Shown here one piece after another: positions 21,086 through 32,850 of a stretch of 64,000 nucleotides of DNA (position 1 is the first letter of the stretch; every line of letters starts with the position of its first letter). The notes beneath the pieces are model-generated. The model was not told where the DNA came from and searched no databases. It worked only from the letters and a program-made list of their open reading frames with translations. The position numbers and the translations under genes are program-made. Source of the stretch: Mesorhabditis belari (Eukaryota; Nematoda; Chromadorea; Rhabditida; Rhabditidae); the NCBI GenBank assembly GCA_958450365.1, contig CAUEEP010000755.1:1013501-1077500 (forward strand), in the 5' to 3' direction.

Positions 21086-24000
21086 ATGCTCCATCGCTTA
21101 CCAAAGCCTAATCTGCCACAGGTTTCCCATTCTGTCTTGATCTTAAATGTCCTCTCGTTTAGCTCAAGCTAACTGGTGTTCAGATGGCTCAGACAGCACA
21201 TGTGGTATTGGACTCGACCCCGGACGCGCAACACTCGCCCAAAAAGGAAAGGCATAGTGACACCGTGGAAGAGATTAGTGAATTTTCAAAGATGCTTGAA
21301 CGGATTTTCGAGTCAATTTCGTTTTTTTAGGCAATCTCTGAAGAAGAGGAGTCACGTAGAAATCATGAGGCGGATGTTGCTAAAAACAAGTGTAAGTGGT
21401 GTTGAACCCTCTATCAGCTTTTGCAAACATTACATTTCAAGTTTTTAAAGTTAAAGTTGATATGATTGACGGTTTTAGACGCAAGCCACATGGCTGAAAT
21501 GGATCATGGAGCAGCACGTGTCGATTTGCACTTCAAAACGGCCCTCAAGTTGGCGTTTGGCCTAATGCACGATGAAACGGAGATCAAAGTGAGGGGCATC
21601 AGGCAAAAATCGTACTCTGGGACCTATCTGACGCAGGAGGCACTCCAAATCTACCAATTTCTTTGCGACAAGAAAATCACACCATCAGGTTGGCTATATT
21701 TGTGTTTGCGGAAGAGCAAATTCTTTTTTAGACCTCCGAGGAAAAGGTCGTCTAATTCAAGCTCCAGGCGATCCAAACAATGTCGTCTTCGAGTATACAA
21801 GCGGACGCGGCCGACGTCAATTTTCATTGGTCGATTTGGAGGCCAAATTCGAGAAATACAGAAGCGCCCAGAGCCCAACCGCCATTTGGGATGAACGTAA
21901 CTTTTAAAGCGAGAACGCTGGATTAAATCGTAAATTTAGTGTTCCGGGAGATGAAAAACGATGACCCCATGGTCTCTAGTGTTAAAGCAATTCTGGCAAT
22001 TCCGAGAATCTACGACCTGATCAGGTAAATCTGGCGGTGAAAAACGAACCTTAAACTGATTTTAGGTGGGACAGCTCCTACGATTGGATGAGATTCGCTC
22101 TCATCGTTATCATTGAGGAGGTCAGCATGTACGGTCGCCCCTCCAAAGTGACTCTCAGCCTGGTGAACGCCGGTCTTTCAGAGCCATTAATTGACCACTT
22201 TGCTAGCGAAACCGGAATGTTTGTTTTTGCCTAAACGTGACTCTTTGACATTATTTCTAGTTGGCCTACACATGCAGTTCAAATTGGCGACGGTACCGGC
22301 GAATTCGAGCTTCTGGTTGCTGCATGGCATCTTATCGATATAAATAATGCTGGCAAACACTTTTGGCCAGAGCGCCCTGAGGTCAGCTATTTAACGATAT
22401 TTAATTAGCTTTGTTTTAGAAGAACAAAAAGAAGAACGCCAACGTCCAAAACCTTAACGAAACCCAAGACGAACAGGAACAGGAGGATGAGGTCTTCAGC
22501 GGCGACGTGAATCGCCTGAACCCAGCAAAGATTAATGATGGAGATCACGAAGAGATTGGAGATCCGTTAGTATTCTTAAATTGTTGTCACCAATTATTAT
22601 CAACTGTAGGGAGCTCGATCAAAGTTTTGAGAAAGCTGTCTCGAACCACTCTGTCAATACGGCAATTCTCAACGATGCGGCCAAGGCTACTTTGCGAGAC
22701 GAGTCCCTGGATGTGACGCAATCATCTGTAGCTGAGAACGAGCTGAATGCTTGTAAAACGGTTTTAATTGCAATACCTTGTACTCTAAAGTCGAAATTTT
22801 AGAAGCCGAGAGCTGGTCAAGATGTGGATACGATTACTGCTTCTAAGGAAGAAATCGATGATTTAACAAAGTATTTGCTAAAATAACTTTTGCACATTTC
22901 CACTGTTTTAGATTAATGGCCGAAGCATCTTTTGGAACTCCAAGCATGACTTCAAATGAGGGCGCGGAGCACATGCATTTTGAGGTGGCGCTCTTGTAGT
23001 TTCAATGGAATAAAAATTTGTTTAGACTAAAAAAATCTCATTTGGCGAGATTCCATTAAGAATTGTGCTGCAAAAGGTGAATGGTGCGTGCCCACTTCTT
23101 GCGATTGTCAATGCTTTGGCTCTTAAAGGTAATTTGTGAGCCGATTATGTAAAACAACGAGCGTTTAGGTCGAATCAAACAGGCAGTTGATGAAGAAGGC
23201 AATTATAACAAGGTAGGGGGTTTTGAGTTTAAAACAAATTATGGTATATTTTAGGCGTTGACTGATGTGATCAATTTGATTCCGACTCTTAACGAAGGCT
23301 TGATAATTAACGTGGATTTTCCCAGTCCACATGTAAGTTAATAGCTTAATTCGTTGACATGAAATTTTAGGATTTCGAATTCACACCAGCTTTGTCATGG
23401 CTCGAATTGGTGGGCCTCAATCTTGTTCATGGATGGCTGCCCGACCCACAACTTCAGGAATATTGTGAGTTATTTTATTAATCCAATTAACATAAAACGT
23501 GTTAAGGCACTCTTTTTGGATCAATGAGCTATACGCAAGCTCAAATCAAAATGATCGAAAAAGGAGGCGATACTGACGGACTGATCATCGGAGAATTTTT
23601 GAACACGACTGCCAATCAGCTCACTTATTATGGTGAGTTGGTTCTTATTTATGTTATGTTTTTGTCATTTAGGTATCGCCGAGGAGGATGGGAGCTTGAC
23701 CGTTATGAACCTTCTGAATCTAGCTGAAACGAGTGGACGCAACGACAAGACAAACATTGGCACCGCCGCGCAGGTATGATCTCCCTTACGTAAAAAGTAC
23801 TTTGGTCTTAATAATTGGAGCATTTCGTCAGGTTTGTTTTAGAAGAACGCCAACGTCCAAAGCGCTATCGCCGTGTTCGGCATGCAAGACGAACAGAAAC
23901 AGGTACATACTATACTATACTAAGTACAATTGGCAATTGTTATTGTTTTCGATATCACCTATCTTTTAGCTCTCAGAAGGAAACAAAACGATTGGGAAAC

Positions 24001-24303
24001 AAAACGAGGGAAAGTACAATTGGCAATTGATTGGGAAACAAAACGAGATTGGTCAAATGATCGTGAGTGCTCAGACGAAGCAAGATTCAAGGTTGGTTAA
24101 TTCATTACAATTAAAAACCAGTACATTATTAATACAATTCTTTTAGGACTTGCGGATGCTTCAAACCTCTTCTGGTGGGCTTCATGATGACCGTCACCAT
24201 CGTCTTCTTCGCCTCGCTCGTCACCATCGTCTTCTTCTTGGTGAATGTCACAAATGCGCTCTATGATCGACAGCAAAACATTGAAAGATTGCTTTCGTTG
24301 TAG
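21086..24303 (+). CDS. Chimeric gene: unknown N-terminus, MINDY-like segment, tail anchor
   Basis: A TTGATTTCAG acceptor precedes the ATG at 21086. Exons to about 22380 encode an unrecognised globular-looking region (MAEMDHGAARVDLHF, GSIRQ-like basic stretches, IPRIYDLIRWDSSYDWMRF, HAVQIGDGTGEFELLVAAWH). From about 22,530 to 23,640 the exons copy exons 3-12 of the MINDY gene at 1565. Gln and Cys remain in QKVNGACPLLAIVNAL, but exon 8 is mostly deleted and the FRNNHYST exon with the catalytic His is absent. The sequence turns instead into IAEEDGSLTVMNLLNLAETS. Last exons (IGKQNEIGQMIV; CGCFKPLLVGFMMTVTIVFF...NALYDRQQ) match the 3' exons of the coiled-coil family, giving a C-terminal transmembrane tail. 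KKNANVQ is encoded twice. Expected to be a membrane-anchored, catalytically inactive MINDY-like protein. Some N-terminal splice sites, such as 21265, are provisional. Confidence 0.65.
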
Positions 24304-24782
24304 ATTTTTGGTCTTCCCCTTCATTGTTTGTGCATATATCTCTATCTCTATTCTTTGTTTTTCTTTTTCCAAAATTATTTTAGCATTCAATGCCAATTAG
24401 TGATCTATTTTTATTTGGTTTTACTCGGTTTTAGACTGTCATCTTGCAAATTTCGAATGTTTCTTTTTATTATTTAGTTGAAAGCTTTAAGGCACAAAGT
24501 GCCAAAAATTATGTACATTGACTTCAAAATGTTATTAAAAAGCCAATGGGAATTGACAACTTTGCATAAAAGTTAAGGACTTGTGGATGTAAAAGAAAAC
24601 GCGTTTCAGAGGTCAAAATTCGTTAAAAACGCAAATAGAGGCAAGCTTGTCGGAAAATCGATATCGTTTTGGGGCAGTGGGAAGAGATAAAGGATAAAAT
24701 TACAAAAAAAGCTGATAAACTCAAAAATAAGTCAATTCCATTGTGCTGTTGATCTACTTGAGTTCCCTGAAATTTCTTGTTA

Positions 24783-25510
24783 GACAATCATTGCGTAAAC
24801 TGACCGCATTTTGAGATCTCCATTCGAGTAAGCACGAATGAGAAAATCCGCTTCTTGGTAGGGCTCAAATGTTGAGGGAACGACAACGTATTCACCGGGC
24901 GGACCACGGAAACGAACGGTCACCTAGAGAGCGGTGAACAATTCTAATCCATTTTAAACGTGCCAGCTTTTTCGACTTCGCCTTCGACCCCGTTCTTTGC
25001 GTTCGTGAGCGACAATTGGAATTGTGGATTCTTCGGGAAAGTGGCTAAAAGAAAGAATTCCTTTTGCATAGGCCACTGTAGAGCCTTTAGCCAATAAAAT
25101 TAGATAACTTTCTTTTTCAACTCACAAATATAATTGATACATCCCCCAGCGGTGTTCGCTTGACTGCTCCACGAGCCACCACATTGATCCTCTTGCCAGC
25201 TGGAAAGTGACGAGTTAAGATATGGTGACGAAGGGTTTAAAGATTTGAAAGTATTAGGGAAGTTTGTTTTTGTTTGTTTTTGTTTGTTTTTGTCTTTTTG
25301 TCCCATGCAAACACCCACGATCCAGTCTCTTTCCCATCATCGCGCACCACTCCCGTCATTCGCTCGATCTCGTCTTCAACCTAAAAACTTTTGATACAAA
25401 GTTGATAACTTGAATCAAGTACAGTAAGCTCATTGATGTGTTTTAATAATTGATCAATTGCTAACTCAAAAAACTAACATCGGCCGACAAGTTGCACACT
25501 TCCAACTGCT
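24783..25510 (-). pseudogene. Truncated calpain 3' copy
   Basis: Minus-strand exons match the calpain gene at 60342: the last exon ([20 protein letters not shown]...[17 protein letters not shown]), [37 protein letters not shown] and EVCNLSADV. The exons for [13 protein letters not shown] and [13 protein letters not shown], present in the full copy, are deleted. No catalytic exon is present. It is convergent with the chimeric gene, the same layout as in the downstream repeat units. Confidence 0.75.
25262..25300. repeat. TTTTTG/TTTG microsatellite
   Basis: Short run of (T)nGTTTG in a calpain-fragment intron. The homologous position in the full calpain gene (61452-61612) has expanded about four-fold. 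Confidence 0.7.
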
Positions 25511-25619
25511 CGAATGAGGAATTCTTAAAGTCCACTTTGCATACACTTTCTCGACAAGCACTTACTCCTTGCCCACTCAGCTGAATATCTTCTAGTTTCG
25601 TGGGGAATTTCAAAGAAGA

Positions 25620-26780
25620 TGGGTAACTTCCGTTTTCTCTTTACCCTTTGAATCTTTGATCGCCGAGAAGACTATCGAGACAAGATTACGGTAGAAAGCG
25701 AAAGGAGACACGGTTTAGGAAACTAAAGAAATCAACATTCTACTCCAAAACAAAGCAAAAGTTTCTACACTTTTGTGCTCTTTAATCTCTTCTTCCCCTT
25801 CAATTTTCATTTTCTCTTTATCCTTTGAATCTTTGATTCCAGAGAGAACTATAAGCATAGGCAAAATCCCTACTTTTTATCAACTAAAAAAGTGATTGAT
25901 CCTCGCAAGCGGTGCCAAACAAATTATAACAAAAAAAAACAAATGTTTTCTGTCTTTTTTTTCCCTTTTCCATTTATATCATCAGATTTCACCTGATCCT
26001 TTCGAATTAAATAATAAACTTTTTTAAGGCCGGTGATTCGTATCGAGTAGAATGAAAAGAGAAAAATGAGAAAACTCTTTTTAGGGTAATCCTAGATTTT
26101 TGACTCATTAATACGATAAAAGTTCTTTTTTTGAAACGATAAAATTGGTAGTCAACTTTTTGTTCTCACTTTTTTTTTTTGTTCCCAAAACATCAATCAT
26201 CTCCCCCATTTTTTTCCTATCCAAAACCTCTTAAAGTATACGAATCCCCATTTCACCGGAAATTAATTTCCCATGAAAACGAAACGATTTCAATTTCCGA
26301 ATTGTTTTCCAAAAAAAAGCTTCTGAAAAAAAAAGCTTCTGAAAAAAGCTTCCCAAAAAAAAGAAAGCTTAGTACACATTTTGAGAGCAGCGATCAACTG
26401 TTCCAATCAGGCTCTACGATTTACCTGTTCAGAAAATAGATATCGGATTTAAAATGATACATTACCCTTGTGTATCTTAAATCCAAGTGAATAGGATCAA
26501 TTCTTCATTGATCATCTTGATCTTACATGAGTCCGGATTGAGATTTCATGATCGAGCACTCTCTTTTAGCCTACCCTTGATGGGTGGGACTAGATAAAGA
26601 AAGAGTGTGAGCTAGAAACCTTTCACTGGAGCTCAACCAAGAAAGAGTTCAGTCTATCGCTGTGTTTGTTGAAGGTTGGTCAACAATGGCTTCGAAGCTC
26701 CAAACTGCTTTGGTTCTCAAAGTTATCTCAAATCTAATGTTGATTTGAACAGTTTGGCTCTATTAGTTACGTCTAAGGAT
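25620..26780 (+). pseudogene. Partial copy of the Ly6-like gene region
   Basis: Blocks align with 17,640-18,430 (GTAGAAAG..AAAGGAG, CTTTATCCTTTGAAT, TTTCACCTGATCC, ACCGGAAATTAATTTCCCAT) and with a piece of the 19,840 exon (CTATCGCTGTGTTTG). No signal-peptide exon or CVCNSDRCN exon is found, so it is a non-functional duplicate. Confidence 0.6.
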
Positions 26781-27014
26781 CTGATTTTTTTATTGTTAAA
26801 GTTACCGTAAATACTGTGATTAAACGGCACCCCTCCGCAATTGTACAATTGCGTACAATTGTACAATTTAAATGTAATATTTCTTTATTTTTTTCTTAAA
26901 AATTACTTGCATCTAACATCTTTTTATCATAAATTTTTATAGTTTTTATTTTTTCCTTTTTATTATATTATTATAAGTATTAAATTTTTTTAGATATAGA
27001 TATAGAACTCGTTT

Positions 27015-27338
27015 TTGATGTTTGATGTGTTTGATGGAATCGAGGAATTTCGGGCTCGACGAAACTATGGGGGAAACGAGGAATGCTTCAGGAAAATGTG
27101 TGATGAGCTCACCGAGCAAGATGCCAACGAAAGCTCGGCCAACGCTGAACCCGAGGGATCTTCATGTGAAGCAGATGAGCCACCTACAAAGAAAAAGAGA
27201 AAAGCCAACGATATGAAGACGAAACTAGCTGCTGAAAAGATGGCCAAAGATGTTTCGATCAAGATGCAAGATTTTAAGGTTCCTCGGAGCTGCGTCCAAT
27301 CTTACGTCCAAAGCCGCCCTCAATGGAAACATACTTGA
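27015..27338 (+). CDS. Short basic ORF with NLS, degenerate HTH-like
   Basis: 107-residue ORF in AT-rich sequence. It has an acidic middle (EQDANESSANAEPEGSS), a classic nuclear localisation signal (PPTKKKRKAN) and then a helix-rich end (AEKMAKDVSIKMQDFKVPRS). The end loosely resembles the recognition-helix region of the Brinker/CENP-B type motifs at 56,912 and 62,498. Open sequence nearby (to about 27,620) may be a second exon. Whether it is expressed is unknown. Confidence 0.35.
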   Translation: MMFDVFDGIEEFRARRNYGGNEECFRKMCDELTEQDANESSANAEPEGSSCEADEPPTKKKRKANDMKTKLAAEKMAKDVSIKMQDFKVPRSCVQSYVQSRPQWKHT

Positions 27339-27960
27339 GATGGATTGTCCAGGTCTATAGGGTACTTTGAGGATCTGAACTCAAAATGAGTCAAGATCCT
27401 CAAAGTACTCTCCGAAGAGATGATTCGAAATTCTTTGAAGTGATGCGGGATCAGAATTGCAGAAAATGGAGATGATGACCACCTGATCCACTGTTTCAAG
27501 TCATTTGGATCGATTCCTTCAGGTTTACATGTTTACCTTATCGATTTAATTATCTGATTTTCTGTTTGTTATAGATGCTCGGATGGAGAAGGAAATCGAA
27601 GATCTTGAGCCGCTCGCATAAACGGATTTCAAGAACACCGACGAAGCAATGATCAAGAAGTAAATGATGAATTCATTGATTCTGATGTTTCTATTGATTG
27701 CGATAGTTGAATTGTTCATTTTCTTTGTTATCGCTTGTTGTTACAAATTGAATAAAATTTTAAGAAAAGTTTGATTTTGTCAAAAAAAAAAACTATCTGA
27801 ACGAATTCGGCTTTGGCAACTTGGAATATCGGTAAGAATTGAATGGTACGCTCTAATAGAATGGCAGGATAGAGGGGGAGGAAAAAAATAGAACGGCATG
27901 CAAATAGGGTATTTACGGTAATTCTTTCTGTTTTTACTTGCATTATATTTGTTAGAATAA

Positions 27961-28245
27961 ACCTTATGCAGTTACACAAGATAAAAACATCGGTGAAGCG
28001 ATAACAGGACGTTCCTATTGTCATAAAAAGTAACCTTATGCAGTTACACAAGATAAAAACATCGGGGAAGCGATAACAGGACGCGCCTATTGTCATAAAA
28101 AGTAACCTTATGCAGTTACACAAGATAAAAACATCGGGGAAGCGATAAAAGGACGTTCCTATTGTTATAAAAAGTAATTATACCAAAAAAAACATCGGGG
28201 ACGCGATAAAAGGACGTTCCTATTGTCATAAAAAGTAATTATAGC
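27961..28245. repeat. 71-bp tandem repeat, about four copies
   Basis: Units contain CTTATGCAGTTACACAAGAT, AAAACATCGG(G/T)GAAGCGATAA and GACGTTCCTATTGTCATAAA. The first three are nearly identical and the fourth lacks the GCAGTTACACAAG portion. No spacers of unrelated sequence, so it is a satellite-like array. Confidence 0.85.
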
Positions 28246-28349
28246 AAAAAAACTGAAGAAATTATAAATTTTTGCTGAAAAATATGCATTTGTTGTGATT
28301 TGGGGATGAAATGTACACAAAACCATTGAAATAACTCAACAGTCTGTCT

Positions 28350-28559
28350 TGTGCGAAAAAAATAATGAAATTGCTCAACGTTACAGTGGAAATAGAAATA
28401 CTACCGTACCCCAACGCTGTCTGATTCTAAAACGCATCAACGGCCTTCATTTATATGAGAAGAATTGCCGGGAGTGGGACAAAAAAAGGTCGCATTTGTC
28501 CCACTCCCGAATCGCCAACTTTTTCATTCTCGTGTAGATTTTGTTGTTTTACCGCTTTC
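28350..28559 (+). repeat. Upstream block of coiled-coil copy A
   Basis: Carries the shared family upstream motifs (ACTACCGTACCCCAACGCTG; GAGAAGAATTGCC; CTCGTGTAGATTTTGTTG), interrupted by a GGTCGCATTTGTCCCACTCC palindrome at about 28470-28510. Confidence 0.6.
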
Positions 28560-29189
28560 GGTACTAAGGCAGTTGGCGGGGCACCTAAAATTTTCTCAAA
28601 TTTAGTTTTTCTAGGGTAATTGATGACGCTGTTCATGAAAAAACATTTTTAAGCTATTCTTTTTTCATTTACTTTTACGTAGGCGCCATATATATTTACC
28701 TAGGCTTTGGCTTCGCACCTCTACCGTGCCGAAGGCTCTCGTGTGACTGCAGCACCTCAGAACGCGATGGTCGCTAAAGCCGGAAGATAGCGGCCTTTGT
28801 GTGTAGGTCGCGCCGATCGATGTTGGCCGTTAGGCTTCACACAAAGCCCGCTACCTTCAGGCTTCTAGCAGACGGCGCAAATGCGACACAGATTAAGTAA
28901 ATAGAAGCAAATAAAGTAAATGCTGCAGTCATGTCACAAGGGCGCCTTCGGCGCGGTAGAGGTACAGGTACAGAGCCAAAGCATAAGTAAATAGGCTTTG
29001 ACTTTGGCGCTGGCGACTATGTAAAAGTACGTGGAGTGGGGAAGTGAACTTAATATTTAGGAAAATGCATGTTTTTAATTGAAAACATAACTTTAAAATA
29101 TTTTTTTTTCGTGAATAGCGCCATCAATTGCCCTAGAAAAACTACATTTAAGAAAATTTTGAGTCCTCTTCCCCAACTGCCTTAGTACC
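28560..29189. mobile_element. 630-bp hAT-like non-autonomous element
   Basis: Terminal inverted repeats GGTACTAAGGCAGTTGG and CCAACTGCCTTAGTACC extend inward for about 70 bp with mismatches. They are flanked by an 8-bp duplication (CCGCTTTC left, GCGCTTTC right, one mismatch). Paralogous uninserted sites in copies D and G read TTTAGCGCTTTCTG, confirming insertion. The interior has a GC-rich palindrome (about 28,690-29,000). No transposase. An 8-bp target duplication suggests the hAT superfamily. Confidence 0.75.
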
Positions 29190-29249
29190 GCGCTTTCTGC
29201 TTTGTCATTTTGGTACATTAACGCTTTTATATTTACAGGCAACGAGGCA

Positions 29250-32200
29250 ATGAGTGGAGCAATCGAGTCGCGAATCGAAGTTGCGCCCTGTGGTTGCGAG
29301 GAGAGCGTGCAGTTGCGACATGTAAGTTTGTGATTTTTGGTCGTTTTTGGCAAATTAGATACCCGAAGTACTATAGAAGCTTGTCTAATATAATATTCTA
29401 ATGTCTTGGTTGAAAAGCTTAGCTAATTGATGATGTCATCTGTTAGATAGATAGTAAAATTCTTAAGCTTTTTAATATAAAACTTTTTAGAGAAACAACT
29501 CACTACAAGAACAGCTCCAATATCTCACAGATGTCGTTGGCACCCGAAACGAAGATCTTCGTCAAAAGAATGATCATTTGGAGGCTGATAACAAGAAGTT
29601 ACGACGGGACGTTGAAGTAATCTTTAACATTTATGGTTCAACGGAGAATATTGTAAAGAAAGGACTGCAAGCTAAGTTTGTTTCATTTAGATTCTGAAGG
29701 GAGGTCATCAACTTCACGCCGATGTCATGAACAACGCCTTGATCTATTCCTCGGAGCTATTTGGGAAGGATGAGCCAACAGGGAAAAAAGTGAGAGTGTT
29801 GAGAATAATTGTTGGTGTAAAGGGAGTTAGGTATGATCGATAGAAATTAAAGCTGGATTTTTAAACGTGACCGTTCACTCGCTAATCTTGAATAACTCAA
29901 ATGTAATAGCAAGACATGTAAGATGTATGGGTTAGACAGGCCCAGTCCCCTTGCGCCAAGTTGATATGAGAACATATAGGGTTTATAAGTCGTAAAAGCA
30001 TTGTTAAACTTTTTAGAACGGGATGTAACTTATTTCTTTTAGGAAATGTCTGGTGCTGACGTTCAAACTGAAGACTTCGGACATCTCGAGGATGGATGCA
30101 CTGTGTGTACAACCATTGAGGTAAAGGTATTTTCATTTTCTCTATATATCATACGATTATGAATCACTAAACGGTAAAATTAAAAACCAACTTTAGGCGA
30201 TTGGAGCACATTGTCAACAACTCCTGGATGAGCAGACCGCAATGGAAAAAGAGCTGGGGGTAAACGCTTTAAGTATTGCTTTTAAAAGTTTTTCTTTTAG
30301 TCAGCTGCACAAAAGATTGCGATGTTTGTTGAACGTTTAGAAATGGAATTGGCGGCTAAGCAGGTATTTTCATTTTCTCTATATATCAACGGCGATTATG
30401 AATCACTAAACTGTAAAATTAAAAACAAACTTTAGGCGATTGAAGCACATTGTCAACAACTCCTGGATGAGCGGGCCGGAATGGAAAAAGAGCTGGGGGT
30501 AAACGCTTTCGGTATTGCTTTTAAAAGTTTTTCAGTCAGCTACACGAAAGATTGCGATGTTTGTTGAACGGTTAGAAATAGAATTGGAGGCTAAACAGGT
30601 AATGGACTTGAATAAGTGAACCTCAATGGAATACTTTAGGCTCTTCAAGCTGATTACGACCGTGTCAAGGCTGATCAAGAACAGGTTTGCGCCGTTTTCT
30701 TATTGACAAAATTTTTTTTTCTTATGGAGTATCGCTGGGATAATTGCATGACCACTGGGGGTAAAAAACTATTATCTATGCGGTAAACACTGGTAAAATA
30801 CCTCTTGTTGTTTGCTCATCGTTTTTTCTTTAGGCATCCTTGCCGACGTGTGAACCTAAATTTATCAAATTAATCATTTTAAAACAACAAAAAACAAACA
30901 AAATTACACAAAAAAATTAGACTGAATTTCATGAATAAAAGTCAAGAGCTTCTTTTTTGACCCCAGAACTTGACACTATCAACGAGAAGCTGGCCGAATG
31001 GTGCGACGCCAGCTAGAACACAAAGCTTCCAAAGTCCCTTGGCAACAGACGATTGCATCATATGGTCATGAATGCCGTTTCCCTTTCGATTCATATCCTT
31101 GTTTGCGTATTCATATCCAAAAACGTTCAATTGTTTGCGTGTGAATCGTTGCATCAGGCGCGACAAAATTCGTGCTGTGATTAACTCACGACCATGAATA
31201 ATCCGGGTCGTTTGCAAGTTGTCGAGAAGCTCTCCACCCATCGGAAACTAGACAGTTCCTGGTTTGATATGCTGCCTAATTGCAGCCAAAAGTGTCTTAG
31301 CTGTTCTATCCGGTACCAGCAAAGCAAAAGATTCTCAAGCGTAAATACAGTGATCACACTCCCACCTTGTGCTCGAATTCCCATAGTGTCCACATCCACA
31401 AATCATCTTTTGAATGATGTTTTTCTCAAGGGAAAAGTTGATCATTCCTCTTTCATTCAGTTCACAGATATCAGGAAAGCGTAACAAGGTCGTGCTGTTG
31501 AATTCGACATTCTTCCGAGCCTAAAAGAAAAAAAATTAGTGAAAAGTCATAAATAACGTAATAAAACGTAACAAACAGCGCAACAAAAAGTAATTAATAA
31601 GGACCGGAAAGAATGCGACAAACAGCCACTACAAATTTAAAAGCAACGTATTCAATTTGTTTGCTGAATATTCTTACACATCTGATAGTAATCTTCCTCA
31701 GCTATAATGAAATTACCCCAGCGATACTCCACAAGCATCAATTTTTTGTTTAGTTCCTTCTCGAATTCGAAGAACTTGTGGATCTTTATCGAAAAGCTGT
31801 TGAGGTTTTTGATACTTATGCATATCGATATATCTTTCATTTAGCAAAATGAGAAGCTTCGCGATGAAATGGAAAATCAAGGGCTGGTCACGTTAGGGAG
31901 CAGTGGAGCTTTGGATCAAGCGTTTCGATCGGATTTCGATTCGGTAATTTTTAATATCTTTGAGCTAAATGTCGAGGTTTGGTACATAGTTATAGGTACA
32001 TACTAGGTACAATTGACAATTGTTATTGTTTTTGATATCACCTATCTTTTAGCTCGAAGAAGCTATTGCGAAACAAAACGATTTCGACCAAAGGATCGTC
32101 AATGTTCTGAAGAAGCAAGGGCCAGGGTTGGTTGATTCATCACAGTTAAAAACGAGTACAATTGTTAAAGCAATTCCTTTAGGACTTCCGGATGCTTCAA

Positions 32201-32321
32201 GCCTCTTCTGGTGGGCTTCTTGGTAATCGTCATAGTCTTCTTCGCCACGCTCGCTTCCGTTTCCGTCTCCATCGATTTAACCGACCCAAATGCGCTTTAT
32301 GATCGACATCACTACGCCTAA
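29250..32321 (+). CDS. Coiled-coil, tail-anchored protein family, copy A
   Basis: The first exon starts after TTTACAGGCAACGAGGCA and encodes MSGAIESRIEVAPCGCEES. Later exons are mostly short and phase 0. They encode NSLQEQLQYLTDVVG and DLRQKNDHLEADNKKLRRD (coiled coil), ILKGGHQLHADVMNNAL and DVQTEDFGHLEDGCTVCTT. Twice-repeated exon pairs follow (AIGAHCQQLLDEQTAMEKEL + AAQKIAMFVERLEMELAAKQ), then ALQADYDRVKADQEQ, QNEKLRDEMENQG and AIAKQNDFDQRIVN. The last exon, TSGCFKPLLVGFLVIVIVFF..., ends in a hydrophobic segment and DPNALYDRHHYA. I predict about 360 residues, cytosolic coiled coil with a C-terminal membrane anchor. No known family is recognised. The coding path looks intact; a Merlin-like element sits in an intron (30726-31730). 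Compared with copy B, seven codons (RQERDQQ) are missing in frame and two N-terminal exons are fused. Confidence 0.7.
30726..31730 (-). mobile_element. Degenerate Merlin (ISXO2-like) DNA transposon
   Basis: Terminal inverted repeats GGAGTATCGCTGGGATAATT (left) and AATTACCCCAGCGATACTCC (right) bound about 1 kb. The minus strand carries ISXO2-like DDE transposase remnants: RTAKTLLAAIRQHIKPGT, VSDGWRASRQL, VNHSTNFVAPDATIHTQTIE. A frameshift lies after KPGT and there are stop codons elsewhere. An upstream CxCxH...CDHC segment looks like its N-terminal zinc ribbon. It is inactive and lies in an intron of copy A. The target duplication is not clear. Confidence 0.7.
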
Positions 32322-32699
32322 AATTTCCTTCCGTTCTAGATTTTTGGTCTTTGGCTCCATCGTTCGTGCATATATCTCGATCTATCCATTCTTTGTTTTC
32401 CGTTTTCCAAAAATTATTTTAGCATTCAATGCCTGTTTTACTCCGTTTTCGACCGCATTAAGGCACAAAGTGCCAAAAATGTATACTCACTTCAAAATTT
32501 TATTAAAAAGCAAATGGAAATTGATAACTTTGATGCATAAAAGTATAAGACTTATCGATGTAAAAGAATACGCATTTCAAGAATCACAATTCGTTTAAAA
32601 CCGGAAATAGAGGCAAGCTTGTCGGAAAATCGATATCTTTTTGGGGCAGTGGGAAGAGATAAAGGATAAAATTACAAAACAAAGCTGACAAACTGAAAA

Positions 32700-32850
32700 A
32701 AGTCAAGTCTATTGTGCTGTTGATCTACTTGAGTTCCCTCAACTGTCTTTTTGTTGGACAATCATTGAACATGTGTAAACTGCCCGCATTTGGAGATCTC
32801 CTTTCGAGTAAGCACGAATGAGAAAATCTGGCTCGAGTCTGAGGTTTTTG
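32700..32850 (-). pseudogene. Calpain last-exon fragment
   Basis: About 130 bp match the calpain final exon and its intron (GTTGATCTACTTGAGTTCCC; ATTTGGAGATCTCC; GTAAGCACGAATGAGAAAAT). The match ends abruptly at about 32,840. It lies convergent to copy A, as in the other units. Confidence 0.7.

Noticed and set aside
27961..28245. CRISPR-like array
   Set aside because: Units are contiguous 71-bp repeats with no unique spacers, in a eukaryotic genome.
28680..29020. Independent gene in the GC-rich stretch
   Set aside because: It is the interior palindrome of the hAT-like element at 28560-29189 and has no conserved open frame.
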